From the NCBI GenBank assembly GCA_024305405.1, contig JAKNDB010000088.1, positions 2,126,001-2,190,000 of the forward strand: a stretch of 64,000 nt of DNA, written 5' to 3'. The notes beneath the pieces were generated by a model that saw only the letters and a list, made by a program, of their open reading frames with translations, ran no database searches and had not been told where the DNA came from. The position numbers were made by a program, and so were the translations under genes. Shown one piece after another: positions 14,010 to 26,524 of this stretch (positions are counted from its first letter, which is position 1; each line of letters starts with the position of its first letter). The DNA comes from Dirofilaria immitis. Its lineage: Eukaryota > Nematoda > Chromadorea > Rhabditida > Onchocercidae.

Positions 14010-17000
14010 ATGAATATAATTTATAGAATAATGAATTCTATTACTCATCGTACCAATAAATTTCGTATTTTTCGTAACAAATTTACGAAAGGTTGGAAAA
14101 AAGCTCGTTATGCGTTACGTGGATTATATTTTCATAGATTAAATGTTAGTTTATTTTTTCTTTTTTTTTTTTAAATAAGAAATATTTTATTAAAAAAATC
14201 ACACTTATTTTGGTTATTGAAAAGAATTATTTCAAGAATTAAAAAAAATTATTTAATTAATTAACTTATCGAATAGAATAATTTATTCATTTTTATAAAT
14301 ATTTAGTTGAAAATTTCAAAATTATTATCAAGTATTTTTTCATTTTTTAATATATATATATGTATATATTATTAGAAAGAATAAAATGTTATATTATGAA
14401 TAATTTTAGAAGTATGAAATTTCAATGAAGCAATGCTTACGCGCTACATTAGTATGTGTTGTACCAGAAACTCAAAAAATTTGTCGTCTTAAGATAAAAT
14501 CTTCATCTGATTCAGGTTTTTATTATTAAAATCTGACTAATTATTACTATTTTTTTTCTTTAAATAATTCTGATATGATAAATAAAATTAGCAACATCAT
14601 AGAAAGAATTAGAGGGAAGAATAGTAGTTAGAAAATAATTTTTACCGTAGTTATCCATCAATTTATCAGATTTGCATAAAAATCACGGCAATAATAGTAG
14701 AAGTTTTTGCATCCGATACCGTAGTTATCTGTCATTTTATCAGATTTGCATAAAATTTGCACTAAAATTAAGAGGAAAAAATTTCATATAAGATGAATAA
14801 CTGCGAATTACGATAGAATAAATTAATTTAACAATGACTGACAATATTACGAATCATTTTCTTTGGGAAAATTTTAATATATGCGAATATAGAAATAATT
14901 ACAGTTGTATTACGGTATCGTGTAATATATGTGATGAAAAAATGCTAATTAATAAATGCATTAAATATATTACGAAAAATTTATTACTATAAAATAATAA
15001 ATTGGCAAATAATTCTGATTAAGAAAAAGAAAATGGAAATAAAAAAAAGAACAAACAAATTTCAGTTAAACCAATAAGAGATCTAATATCAAAATTAGAA
15101 AGAAAGCCAACAAATGAGTTGGGAAGAATGAAGCGAAAAGTAAGTATTGCTAAATAATCAAAATTTCTCGAGCACTAATAAATCAATTTTTAATGTTAGA
15201 CTATTTTCAAACTGTAAAATTAAATGTTCTCAATCTTTGTTATAATATAAAATTATAAATATAGTTATTCAGTTTATTTCTTCGCACAGGTATTTGCAAA
15301 ATATCATTTCCATTCTTAATAAAATATCAATTTGCTCCCATAATCTTGTCGATAAGAACAGTTCAGCATAAAGAAATTGATTGTTATCAGAACTAAAGAA
15401 ATTAATTGGAACTAGAATTGAAGGAATCAATTGTAATTAAAATTAAAAAATATCTATTGTACTGATTTTTATTATTAATGAAATTTTTGAAATAAATGTA
15501 ATAATAATGTGATAAATTGATAAGAAATGAAATTTTTAAATATTTTCATAGTGATGATAATAACAATAAAACAGATTAATGCCTTCAATCTTTTATCAAG
15601 AATATTTGTAATTTCATTTGAAGGGTGATAATTGGTCAGCTAATGATTTCTTCAAATTTCAACATGGAAATTTCAATCATTGTGATATAGATGAGAAACG
15701 AGCAATTTGTGTGGAATGGCTTCGACGATTGCAAAATATTACCAAAAATATTATTATCTTGCTTGGTTTGTATTAATTACTTAGTTTTAATAAACTATAC
15801 AAATTAATTATCACTAGCGGAAACTTTTCCATGCCTATTTCAGGTATGCATCAGCAATTTATACATGCTATTATCGGTTAGCTCCATTAATTATTGATAA
15901 GGAGGAAAAGAAACGAGTATGGATTGATGTTAAGAGAGAATATGCGGAAATATTTTTGATGGGTCGTCGTATTTGGAGAAGACCTACACATCCAACTAGG
16001 CTTCGTATTCTCTACGATTTAGCCATGTTATGCGTACTTTTCAATGATATTCCAGTAAGTTATATTTGAAAAATCTTTATTTTTTTTTCATGTTTAATTC
16101 AACGTATCAAAAAGTTTTAGTAATTCGATATTTTAGCATCAAATAGAATTTCAAATCTGACTGATCGGATGAATTAGCGGACTGATCAATTAATCAATAT
16201 TAGCAATGCACATATTGAATATAAATTAATTTTAATATTTTATCCTTATCATAAATTTTGAGAAAAATAATTATGATGTATAAATTAATTTGCGAAAAAT
16301 AAATAAAATTACAAAAATGTATATTTTCAAAGTGTCAAAATCAAATCGAATAATTGAATATTTTGACAAAATTTTTTTTTTTTATTATTGATAATTTAAT
16401 ATTTTATTGTTTGATTCGGATAATATCAAGCAAGATAAATTTTTATAGAATGATGAAACGGTTATACTATTTCGTGATTTATTGGATGACAACGATAATT
16501 TCAATTTTGAAGTACTGAATGAAATTGAATATGCGCAATCGATTGATAAAGTATGCTTTTTTTTGTCATAGGTATTCATTTTTAAAAATATATTAAATAA
16601 ATATTAATCATTTCTTTTATTAATTCTTGCAAATTTATTTATTAAAATTTCGAAAAATTGAATTTGAAGAATTTAATAATTGAAATATAAAATTTGTTTA
16701 CGATATCTTAAATATTTCTTAGCTTTTGTTTTATTTACGAAAAAGAAATAAAAATGATTATGAAAAAGAATGATGAGATGACCTGAGAATAACTTTTTTA
16801 AGATGATTGATGAGTTTATGATTCAGTTTGCTGTGATTGATCTATTTCATCAGCTGAAAAAAAGTCGCTGATTTTTACTTTTAAATCTTTTAGGCTGTAC
16901 GTTTGGAAAATCACGTAATCGACTTATTTTATCAAAGACGAAAATCTACTTGTTCTGCTCGTTCCAGTTTTCTCTCGAAAAGTAGCAATGAAACACCGCG

Positions 17001-17718
17001 AAGTAGTTTCAGAAGTTTTAGAGCGAGAAATGATTATATGAAAAGCGGTAAATTGAGAGTAAGCATAAATAATATTCATTAAAAAAATACTTATCAGTAA
17101 TGCTTATTAATGTTTATGAATTGGTAAAATAGATTTAATTGTAGAAAACGATTGGCTAAGTTGTAAATTCCAAATAAATTTAAAAATTCCTTATTCTTTT
17201 TCAGCTTATTACAAATATGATATATCCGATGTTATTAATATTTCAGAAAGCTTCATCGTTTTCAATTCCGGATAACATAATATCGGATTCATGTTTGACT
17301 ACAGGAATATTAACTTCAAAAGTCCACAAATTGCCCGTAAACAAAGTGTTCGTTTTTCTGGAAAATCTAAAATGGATGAAAACGAAGAAATAAAAATAGA
17401 AAAAAGATTGGGCAATATTCAAATTTATCAAATATGATAAAGATAAAAGATACAAATGCTGATACTACGGAAAATATGCTGACAGGAAAGGATGAACAAT
17501 TGATAATCATAGTAACAAATGTGCATGGTGAAGTGATAAATCAAAGAGCATTCAAGCAACTTTTCACTTCCAATGTTATTTTTAATGGAATCAGTGATAT
17601 TGATGTGGAATTTGCCATTGAGAAGAAATCAAATGATGCAAAAACGAGTCGAATATTTCCATCAATGTTGTTAACAGATTCAATCAGAGCATTTATAACT
17701 GTTTATCAAAATAAATAG
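14010..17718 (+). CDS. Unrecognised multi-exon protein, about 485 residues
   Basis: I do not recognise the family. Exons by eye: 14010-14144, 14410-14515, 15066-15139, 15575-15769, 15844-16054, 16449-16550, 16894-17058, 17247-17718; all but the last end in GT donors and phases agree. The start was chosen at 14010 because the 51 in-frame codons upstream are Ser/Leu/Phe low complexity. Features: a basic N-terminus (residues 1-45), a hydrophobic stretch ending IIILLGLYASAIYTCYY in exons 4-5 that may be a membrane segment, then a charged block with VWIDVKREYAEIF and GRRIWRRPTHPTRLR, an acidic piece (LLDDNDNF), a Ser/Arg-rich stretch and a C-terminal part with LIIIVTNVHGEV. Frame is lost by one base at G runs near 15,622 and 17,293 and an A run near 17,400; correcting them gives one continuous protein to the stop at 17718. 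I infer an expressed gene with consensus errors; decay is the alternative. Confidence 0.7.
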
Positions 17719-19503
17719 TAATTATATGGATTATTCAAGAAAATAATATTATTATGTTAACAAATAGCGACTAATGGCTTTAACATTTTTTGATAATATA
17801 TCATTACAAAAACAGACTTTAACGTGCCTTATTAATTGTACTATGTTAATGAATTTGTTAGAATTTTATAAAACAAAAATAAATGATATTTTGGAATTTT
17901 TTTTTAAAAAGTTCTCATGATAAGTGTAAATTTGTATAAAAATAATTGATTATGAATGGATAAGATAAATAACAAATTTGTACGAAATGGATAAGCAGCA
18001 ATAATAATTAGATCATTCCGAAAATGCTTAATATAACGACGATTTTATTATATCTTTAGTTGTACTATATCAGTGATAATCATGATTAACTGCCATGTAA
18101 TCTATTCTTTTTTTCGCGAATTTTGTTAAAAATTAAAGTGAAACTTTAGAATTATATACAACGAATAAATTTATTAATTTTCAATTAATAACGTTTAATT
18201 AAAGGCGAAAAAATTTATTAATAAAGCAATTTTTGAAAAATGAAGAAATTTTGATAATTTTTTTTCTTTCAAAATTATTCAGTGATAATTTACTCGCTGC
18301 TTCATATAATTATGCATTTGATAACTAGTGTGCTTTTTCAATTCCCTAATATCATAATTTACTTGTTATATTTTAATTTATTTATATTGTTAAGAATATT
18401 TCTACCTATGCCTATAATCTGTATATTATTTATTTGATAATAAATAATACAATATCACATATATTTTCTTTTATTCCCTAAACTTATCATTAATAATATC
18501 ATGATAACAATAGCGTTGGGTAAAGTTTTTATATTGTTTAAACTATATCAATTAAAATGATAAAAAAGTTCACGTCAAATTTACCAATTTTTAATAATAA
18601 TACTCGTTCTTCTTCACACCAATCTCATCCAATCTAATCTTCATCATTAACAGGGTTTCTTCAAATTTTCCGATTTAATGCAACATATGTTTTTTTTTTC
18701 ATTTTTAATTATACATTATAATAATAATATCATAGACAAAAATATATTATGAGATTTTTGATCATATATTACGGTACTATATTAAAAAAATTTAATTTTG
18801 GAATAGCATATTAAATTTTTTTTTGATAGCATTTTTCGAATTTACATTTTTTTCCTTTCTTTTTCTGCTAATTACGAATTTTATTCAAATTTCTTTCTAT
18901 TATATTATAATTTTAAAGGGTAATTTTGTATAATTCATTTTTATACTTTTTGATAATTTCAGATATACAATAATTTAGAAATTCTCAAATGAAGCTTAGA
19001 TTATTAAACAATAAATGATATAAAACACTAAAAAATAAGAAGATAAAATGATATGATTAAGAGATTTCAAGAAAAAACCAAAAAGTTTTGAAATTTGTTT
19101 TTTTTGAAAATCTTCGAGAAAGATGAATTTCTTCTCGTAAAGTTTTACGATCAATGCTTAACGCACAGTATAAATTTACTTCGTAAAAATTCACAAAAAT
19201 ATTTAATTGATATTTTTTAAGAATTTTTTAATCTTTTGAGTTTTCATAAAAATTATTACAATTCAAAATAAATAGTAGCGAATGAACTTTAATACTATTA
19301 TTAGTATTGATCATATGAAAAAGTTAAAAATTATCCATCTTCTTTATTGATTTGTTGGTTCATCATTTCAAGAAGTGTTCAAGAATTATATGTAAAACTT
19401 TAAAACATCAAACAGTTGTTCAAAAAGATCAAAATGTTAGCATATGCTGTCATTCGTTTTCTTCTATTACTAACATCTTCTTCGTCTTCGTAAAATTTTA
19501 ATA
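17719..19503. other. AT-rich intergenic region
   Basis: No coding signal recognised. It holds the 3' flank of the upstream gene and the 5' flank of the downstream membrane-protein gene, with many A/T homopolymers. Confidence 0.45.
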
Positions 19504-21149
19504 ATGACTAGTTATGCTCTATTACCAACTCATTTTACTAATGCAAAATATCATCGTCGTTGCGGGATTCATGTACAGGCTTGTTTTGCTTAATTTTTTT
19601 AATCATAATTATCTTTTTTTTATTAGCTTATTTTTTTGTCATAATTAGCTTTTTTTTATCAATATACATATCAGAAAATTTATTAATTATTCAATATCGA
19701 ATAAGTTACTGATAAATCAGGATTTCGACTTGTTATATTTTCAGACAATTAAAGTAATGATGGTTTCATCAGTAGATCAAAGCAAATTTATCAAAAAAAT
19801 GAATTTAAAAATTTAAATTAAAGTTTTTAATAAATTTTCAATTAGTTTCCTTATATTTTACGAATAATCATTTTTCATTTATCTAAATTTCAAAAAGAAA
19901 AGACAGAATGATAATTCATCAAAAGATAGAAGCGAAATGTTTTCCCCTTTTTTGATAATCACTGATCTCTACAAGCTATACATGTATAATGTATAGCAAA
20001 TATTATTAAACAAAAAAAATAATTTAAATCAATCATAAAATCGTTGAAATAATTTTAGACATTATTGCTATGCCATGAACCAATTACATTATTTGTCACT
20101 ATAGCAGCCATTTCAATTGGTATTGTTCTATTAGCTAATCCAAGTCTTCATCGCAAAACTTTATTGTATAAACAATTTTTCGAAGTAAACATTTCCATTT
20201 AATTTTTCACTCTATTAATGATAATGATGATGGTGATAGTAATGAATGGTATAATATTAAAATATGAAACATGAAAAAATGAAAAAGAAAGTTTTGATTT
20301 TTTTTCTTTTTCAGCATTATGCACGAGTAAGAAGTAACAATTACATATTACTTTATCGGATAGCTATAATATCATGGATTGCTATGCACACTATTCTTGT
20401 AATTACCATTATTACCACTGTTTTGGCTACACAAGTAAACATATTTTCATTTAAATAAACTTTATACGATATGCAATCAATGTATTAATATATGGTCATT
20501 GGCCGCGAAACAAATTCGAAATTATGCTTTTCATTCCCATTCTTCGAATTTAATAATTTATTAAATCAAGCATGAATTTACACATAACGATATTATATCT
20601 CAACACATGAAATATTCCTTCAAATATTTCTCACAATTAGCAAACTAAATTTGACAATAGGATCGGTAAGTTTAGCGATATTATCAGGACTAGAGAAGTT
20701 TAGTAATATTATTAGAATCTGATAACAAGTGTAAGACCGAATAGCCCATGAATATTATCAGCCAGATGGGCTAGCTAGTGAATAATATTCGCTACTATCA
20801 CACTAGATAGAGATATCAATAGCATTATACAATCTAGTAATATTACTAAACCAATTAACCTAGTGAATACTTCCATGACTGGTTAATTCTAATAATAACT
20901 TTCACATTAATCTTTTCATTCTACATGTTTCAGTTAATTCGACCAGAATTATTGTATCCACAACTTTTAGTACTCATTATATTAGTAGGACTTTATACAT
21001 TCAGTTTGTTAGCCATTATAACAATGAATTTTATCGGTTCAAATATTATTTGGATGACGCCATTTATCATTTCCTTTTTCGGCTTCATTACTTTGTTAGT
21101 TTTATTTAATATTCCATTCAAAATTATCAAAATAGGAAGCCACTGTTAA
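19504..21149 (+). CDS. Four-transmembrane protein, LAPTM-like / nematode tetraspan family
   Basis: Four exons: 19504 to about 19572, 20059-20184, 20315-20434, 20934-21149, all phase 0. The protein of about 177 residues starts MTSYALLPTHFTNAKY, followed by a cytosolic HRRCGIH motif just before the first helix, an arrangement I know from small nematode LAPTM-like four-span proteins. TM1 is around EPITLFVTIAAISIGIVLL, TM2 YRIAIISWIAMHTILVITII, TM3 LLVLIILVGLYTFSLLAII, TM4 MTPFIISFFGFITLLVLF, then a short tail ending IKIGSHC. Such proteins usually sit in lysosomal or other endomembranes; that role is inferred. The first donor is ambiguous: GT after ATTCAT, or GC six bases later. Confidence 0.72.
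20690..20856. mobile_element. MITE-like inverted-repeat element in an intron
   Basis: Within intron 3 of the four-TM gene, GTTTAGTAATATTATTAGA near 20,698 is mirrored by TCTAGTAATATTACTAAAC ending near 20,851. This gives terminal inverted repeats of about 19 bp with two mismatches around a 115-bp core. No coding capacity. A non-autonomous DNA transposon remnant is likely; no clear target-site duplication was found by eye. Confidence 0.5.
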
Positions 21150-24100
21150 TTGCTTTTGAACAATCAGAATGCAGTGAAGAATCAAATTTATTCTATAAAT
21201 AATGTCTCCCTATAACATATGCAATGGATATACTTTGTTAGTTATCTATTCTATTCGAAACTATCAAGAAAAATCGAGAAAGTCGAAAATATTACTAATT
21301 TTGAGGCGAAATCTCTCAGAATCAAAATCACGACGAATGTCAATAAAATTATTTATTCTGCAAAAATTAATAGTAATGTGATTCAATTTTTTCCACTAGT
21401 TACTTTGAACTTTTTCAAATTTTGAATATCATATTTTATTAGATGATTTGCTAATCAATATCTATATTATTATAATCATTACAGGACAAATTTATATCTT
21501 ATTGTCTTAACGCATCGATATGTAGCTGATCGTCGAGAAGCGTTACAAAAATACTGAAAAATGCGAAAACGGTAAAATTCAAAGAGGCTCATTTATCGAT
21601 CAAATTATATGACGAATATTAAATAATTATGTGAACATCTTTTATTTGCTCGACCATTAATCATTAATTAAATATGATGTAATTTTGGATGCATGTGATA
21701 TTATGCATTACATCGCCATCTATTGCTAAAAAGTTTTGTTGTTATTGTTGATGAAATTGTTGTTATTGTTGATGAAATTGTTATTATTGTTATCGTTAAA
21801 TGTATTTTTAATTACTATTAATAATTAGATTTTTTTAAAAATATGTAATTAGTACGAAAGAAAATTCATTCATTCTCGATATCAATTAACCATTAATAAT
21901 CACAAAAATTCATGAAGGTCATAAAGAAAACAGAATAGGGGAACATAATAGGGAAACATGACCAAGTCAGAATAAAAAAACGAGAGAACATGATACGATA
22001 AATCAAATTAACTTTTGAGCATAATGAAATATAAATGTTCATGCTGATATATTTGAATATGAGTGATAAAAAACTAAATGCTTCACAAGCATTTCATTAT
22101 TGCATTTTATGATTTTGATGATTTTAGTGTACGATTTCAGATTTTAATATTGGTCTATTTGGTTTTTGTTAAAGTAGTTATTTATATGATAATGCATTTC
22201 AAAAATGCTACTATAAAACTTAAATATATATTAGCAACAGAAAATCTTCGATTTATTGTTTGTGGACGAATCCTTGGATATATATTTCAAGGTTTTAATA
22301 TTAATTTATATCGAAAATTGGTTAATAGTGCTTGAAGAAATGATCGAATGAATATGGCGAATAATGCAAAATTTTATAGTATACGTATTCAATTTTTGCA
22401 GCATTATACGATAAGTTGTTATAGAGAAAAAATTTTGGGCCTATTCCATTGATCGATAGTTATTGTAATTTGAAATTTTAGGTATAGCTTATCCATTTTA
22501 ACAATTCAACAACATATTTCTCAAATGTAACAATCATGTCATGACTCACAAAACTCTATGAAAACAGATCATCAGATTAATGATTTATAGTCACTGATTT
22601 TCTTTTAATGATTTTATGATTTTTTGATGTTTAACTTTGCAAAATGCTTATTTCGCTATCTTATCATTGAAATAAATTATAAGTTAGATTACTCATTGCA
22701 AAAATAGATGCATTTTATAGAAGATAAAATTATTTTGATTATTGTTCAGTTCATAAAATTATTTATCAACCTTTTAATGTAATTAATTATTAAGAATTAA
22801 TTTTGTAGCTAATTTCAATTTATGATTGTTTACTTATAATGAGTGATATTATTGCTACTCATTTTCAAATATTTTTATTATCTTGATCAAAAAAAGTGCA
22901 AAACAATATGCATTGAAGCTCTCACAATCTTCCTTAGCCATGACAAAAATTGCCTTTCAATAATAGCATCTCAAACTTGGATAATTAAACCTTTATTACG
23001 ATAAATTTGATAATACATCAACGAACAACAGCAATTATAAGACCAATAACACAAATCCACTCATACCGGAGTTACAATTCAGAGGAAAAGAGAGACCAAA
23101 GATCCTGATACGCCCATCCAACTGATCGTCGTAGCACATCTCTTTTGAAATGACGGCGCTCTTCTCCTACACGGAAGAAGAGGGTTCTGAACACGACTAC
23201 AAGAATTGGTGCCTTTGTTAGCGCATGGAGACGCTGATTTTAGAGCTCATAGATACGATGGACGGACAGTTTTAATTAATATTTTACAATGCACAGTAAA
23301 TCGGCATATGCAACAACATATGAACAGCAATATGAAATCCAAAGGAATTACTAATTATCTGGTTTTCCTCGCGATTTCAACGATAAAAGTGATATATAAA
23401 ATTGTGTAGATAAAAGTTAAAAAGTATTAATAGAAACATAAGAATGTTTTAAATTGATGCATGCATTATCTTCAAAAATATTAAACTATTTTAATTCTCG
23501 CAATTAAGTAGTTCCTTGAAAATTTTTTGAAAGTTCTGAAAAATTATTGTAAACAAAGTTGTAATAAAAAACTGTGAAAATATTTTTACTGTGAAACTAA
23601 AATATTTGTAAAAGCTTACAAAAGAAAAAAACATTGTTTCTTATATGAATAATAGATGTGTAAAATTATTTTGTTTACATCAATACTTTTCAACACAAAT
23701 TTTAGGAAATATTCAATTATAGTTTAAATGATAGCAATGAGAATTCCGCACGAATGATCGATTTATTTCGTTTTAAGATTATCTAATTAGAAAAGCAGTA
23801 TCATAGAATTTATCCAATAACAACAGACGTAGAAATTATGGCTACATAAACAACCCGCAGCTACCTAAGTCAACGAGAATATAAATGCTTTGATTTAAAA
23901 AAAAAAATCTGCTTATCAAATCTATCAACTTACATGGAATTTATGGCATATGAGTAGTGATATGAGCATTATTAAACTAATGATTCATTTTCGACTAATG
24001 TTTCATTATTATAGTGAATGTTTCCTCATCAATTGAATTAATTGGTAAAAATCGGTACCGTAACCTTCGGAGTAAAACAAAAATTAAATTTTTTCTTAAA

Positions 24101-25084
24101 AAAGATGAAATTTATAATAGTACAGAAGTTTTTGAATGACTCATTTTTTGATTGTCAGTATTTATTATTCTAATCTTTTCGCTCTTATAGTTTACTTCAA
24201 ATATTGCAATATGTTGATGGCTGTCAATTAATTTTATGATATTTCTTTGTCATGACGGATCAGTTTCAAGTTTCTGATGACCATCAATCGTTATGCTTCT
24301 TCAAAACTCTCGTTATCATTGTTACCAATAAATAGCAAAAAAATAAGTACTGAATTATTCATAATATCTGTTTTCATAACAAAAAGCATATGTTAATTCA
24401 TCAACATTATTTTCGCAATGCATTAAATTAATACCTGTCGAAATGCATGCCTCATAATAATTTCACAATAGCATGCATATGTTAGCATGTACTTCAACAT
24501 ATAGCATGCATATAACATGCATTTCAATACATTATGGCATATACATTACTATTCCTTGAAGTAAATTAATACATTTAATCGTAAATAATAATTACGATGA
24601 TTTCACAATAATCACTTTATTGCAGTTTTTATGAAATTATATAACAAGAAATATTTGTAAATAAATAATTCATATCGATTAGTATAGGCGCTATGTTAAG
24701 TTGCAATACACTTTAAAAGTTCATTTTATGACATGTGCATTGATGAGTCATCATCTCTCAGGCAATGACGAATTTTTCTCGAATCCTGATAAAATTTCAA
24801 AGTTCAAAAAAAAAAACAAAAAAGAAAAGAAAGAATGGTTAGTGAAGGAGAGAGAAAATGCTACATTTCTTTTCTCCTCCGAATACATTTATTTAATCAT
24901 AAGACATCGATCGATTCATTTCTGATTTTATTTACACATACGTATATGACAGAAGTTAGTTAGTTGTAAGCTAATAATCGCTTCCCATACAATTTCAAAA
25001 CAGATAATTTGTGTAATTTTCTTTTTGTTAATATTACTGCTTTTTCACGACTTACATAATTCGTGTATTTGTCCTACTTATCTC
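21150..25084. other. Gene-poor interval
   Basis: No supported gene. A 24-bp-scale repeat built on TTGTTATTGTTGATGAAA lies at 21,738-21,795. A segment of higher GC content at about 23,060-23,270 stands out from its surroundings and may be an old mobile-element fragment, but I could not match it. Overlapping GCATGCATAT-type palindromic words cluster at 24,440-24,545. The longest open frame (22,078-22,335 plus) has a hydrophobic composition but no neighbouring exons I can support. Confidence 0.4.
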
Positions 25085-25310
25085 TTTTCCGCATAACTTC
25101 TTGTCTCTTTTCCGGATAACTTCTTGTCTCTTTTCTGGATTACTTCTTGTCTCTTTTCCGGATTACTTCTTGTCTCTTTTCTGGATTACTTCTTGTCTCT
25201 TTTCCGGATTACTTCTTGTCTCTTTTCCGCATAACTTCTTGTCTCTTTTCCGGATAACTTCTTGTCTCTTTTCCGGATTACTTCTTGTCTTTTTTCTGAA
25301 TAGCTTCAAT
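25085..25310. repeat. 23-bp tandem repeat, about 9 copies
   Basis: Repeats of a 23-bp unit containing CTTTTCCGGATAACTTCTTG, with variants (GCATAAC, GGATTAC, CTGGATTAC). Variation between units is regular enough to show higher-order duplication of pairs. Confidence 0.92.
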
Positions 25311-25339
25311 TGCATATCGTTTTTTTTTTCTTGATCAAC

Positions 25340-25432
25340 ATGATTCGTACATTTGTCTCGCTTACTTCTTCATGATTCATACATTTGTCTCGCTTACTTC
25401 TTCATGATTCGTGCATTTGCCTCGCTTACGTC
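25340..25432. repeat. About 32-bp tandem repeat, three copies
   Basis: Three copies of a unit containing CATGATTCGTACATTTGTC followed by TCGCTTACTTCTT, directly after the 23-bp array, which shares the word TTACTTCTT. Confidence 0.85.
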
Positions 25433-26524
25433 TTTTCCGGAAATTTCATCCGAATAATTTCCATATTAGTTTAGATATGGCTTTCATATCATTCTTATCT
25501 GTTTTATCAAATGAGCATTCCGATATGATTGATAACTCAGATACTCAATTACCGGTTTTATGAGCACTATTATTCATAACGATTACTGGTTTTGTTATTA
25601 TTATACGACTGTTAGTATGTCCTATGTAAATTCGATTATCATTCATTATTTAGAATACAATTTCGATTCAATGATGATGAGTACATCACTGAATTGAACG
25701 ATCGAATTACTCATTTCCATTTCAATAATATTGTTGTATAGGGAAGGATTATTATTTTATTTACTAATAAAATTTATCACGTGCTCTCTCTCTTCATTTA
25801 AATAGTCGTTAAAGAAATAGGTAATATATCCATATAGAGAATAAGAATTTAGCAATTGATTAGTAACCAGATTGGATGTGATGGCATGGTAGTATGGAGT
25901 TAGTTGCCTCTTGAAAACAACAGAGGTAGCTGATCGATTGACAATTATTTGGCATCGGTCCCAGAAACAGCTATCTATAAATATTTATATGCTAGCATTC
26001 ATAAAAAAATCAAACGGTTTTCTATATTTCTTTATCAGTTTTTAATTCAGATGATAATTAATTAAGATAAGCGAGATCTTATCATCCCTACTTTTCAGGA
26101 TTAAAAATAAATTTTGTACTATTTATCGATTTTAATACCATTTCAGTTTTCCATGTTTATCAATTTCTAATTTTTGAGAAGGAATGGAAGTGACTGCGTG
26201 AATGATTAGTGATAATAAAGGTTTGAGAAAGGTTTAAGTGTGAAACTTTATCATTTATTATTTATTTATTTTTATGATAGGATACATTATGATGAATATA
26301 ATAAATGATTTTTTTAGCAGAAATGGTTGAAAATTTCTTATCAGATCAAAATATTTTAAAAAAATTAGCTGCTACAAACTTGCTCATAAAAAAATTAATT
26401 TCTACAAACTTGCTTATCTTATTATTTTATCACTCTTTATCATTTCTCTTCATGCTATTATTCTTTGCTACTTTCTTTTTCAATCAATATTAAGCATCAA
26501 TTTTCTTCTTTTTTAATTCAGAAA
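25433..26524. other. Upstream flank of the PH-domain gene
   Basis: No coding signal recognised. The stretch directly before 26525 ends in TTTAATTCAGAAAATG, so the start codon follows a consensus splice acceptor, possibly a trans-splice site. Confidence 0.4.

Noticed and set aside
22078..22335. 85-codon hydrophobic plus-strand frame
   Set aside because: Isolated, no flanking splice structure or homology I recognise, composition expected from AT-rich DNA.
25085..25432. CRISPR-like regular repeats
   Set aside because: Units are contiguous with no unique spacers, in a eukaryotic context; plain tandem repeats.
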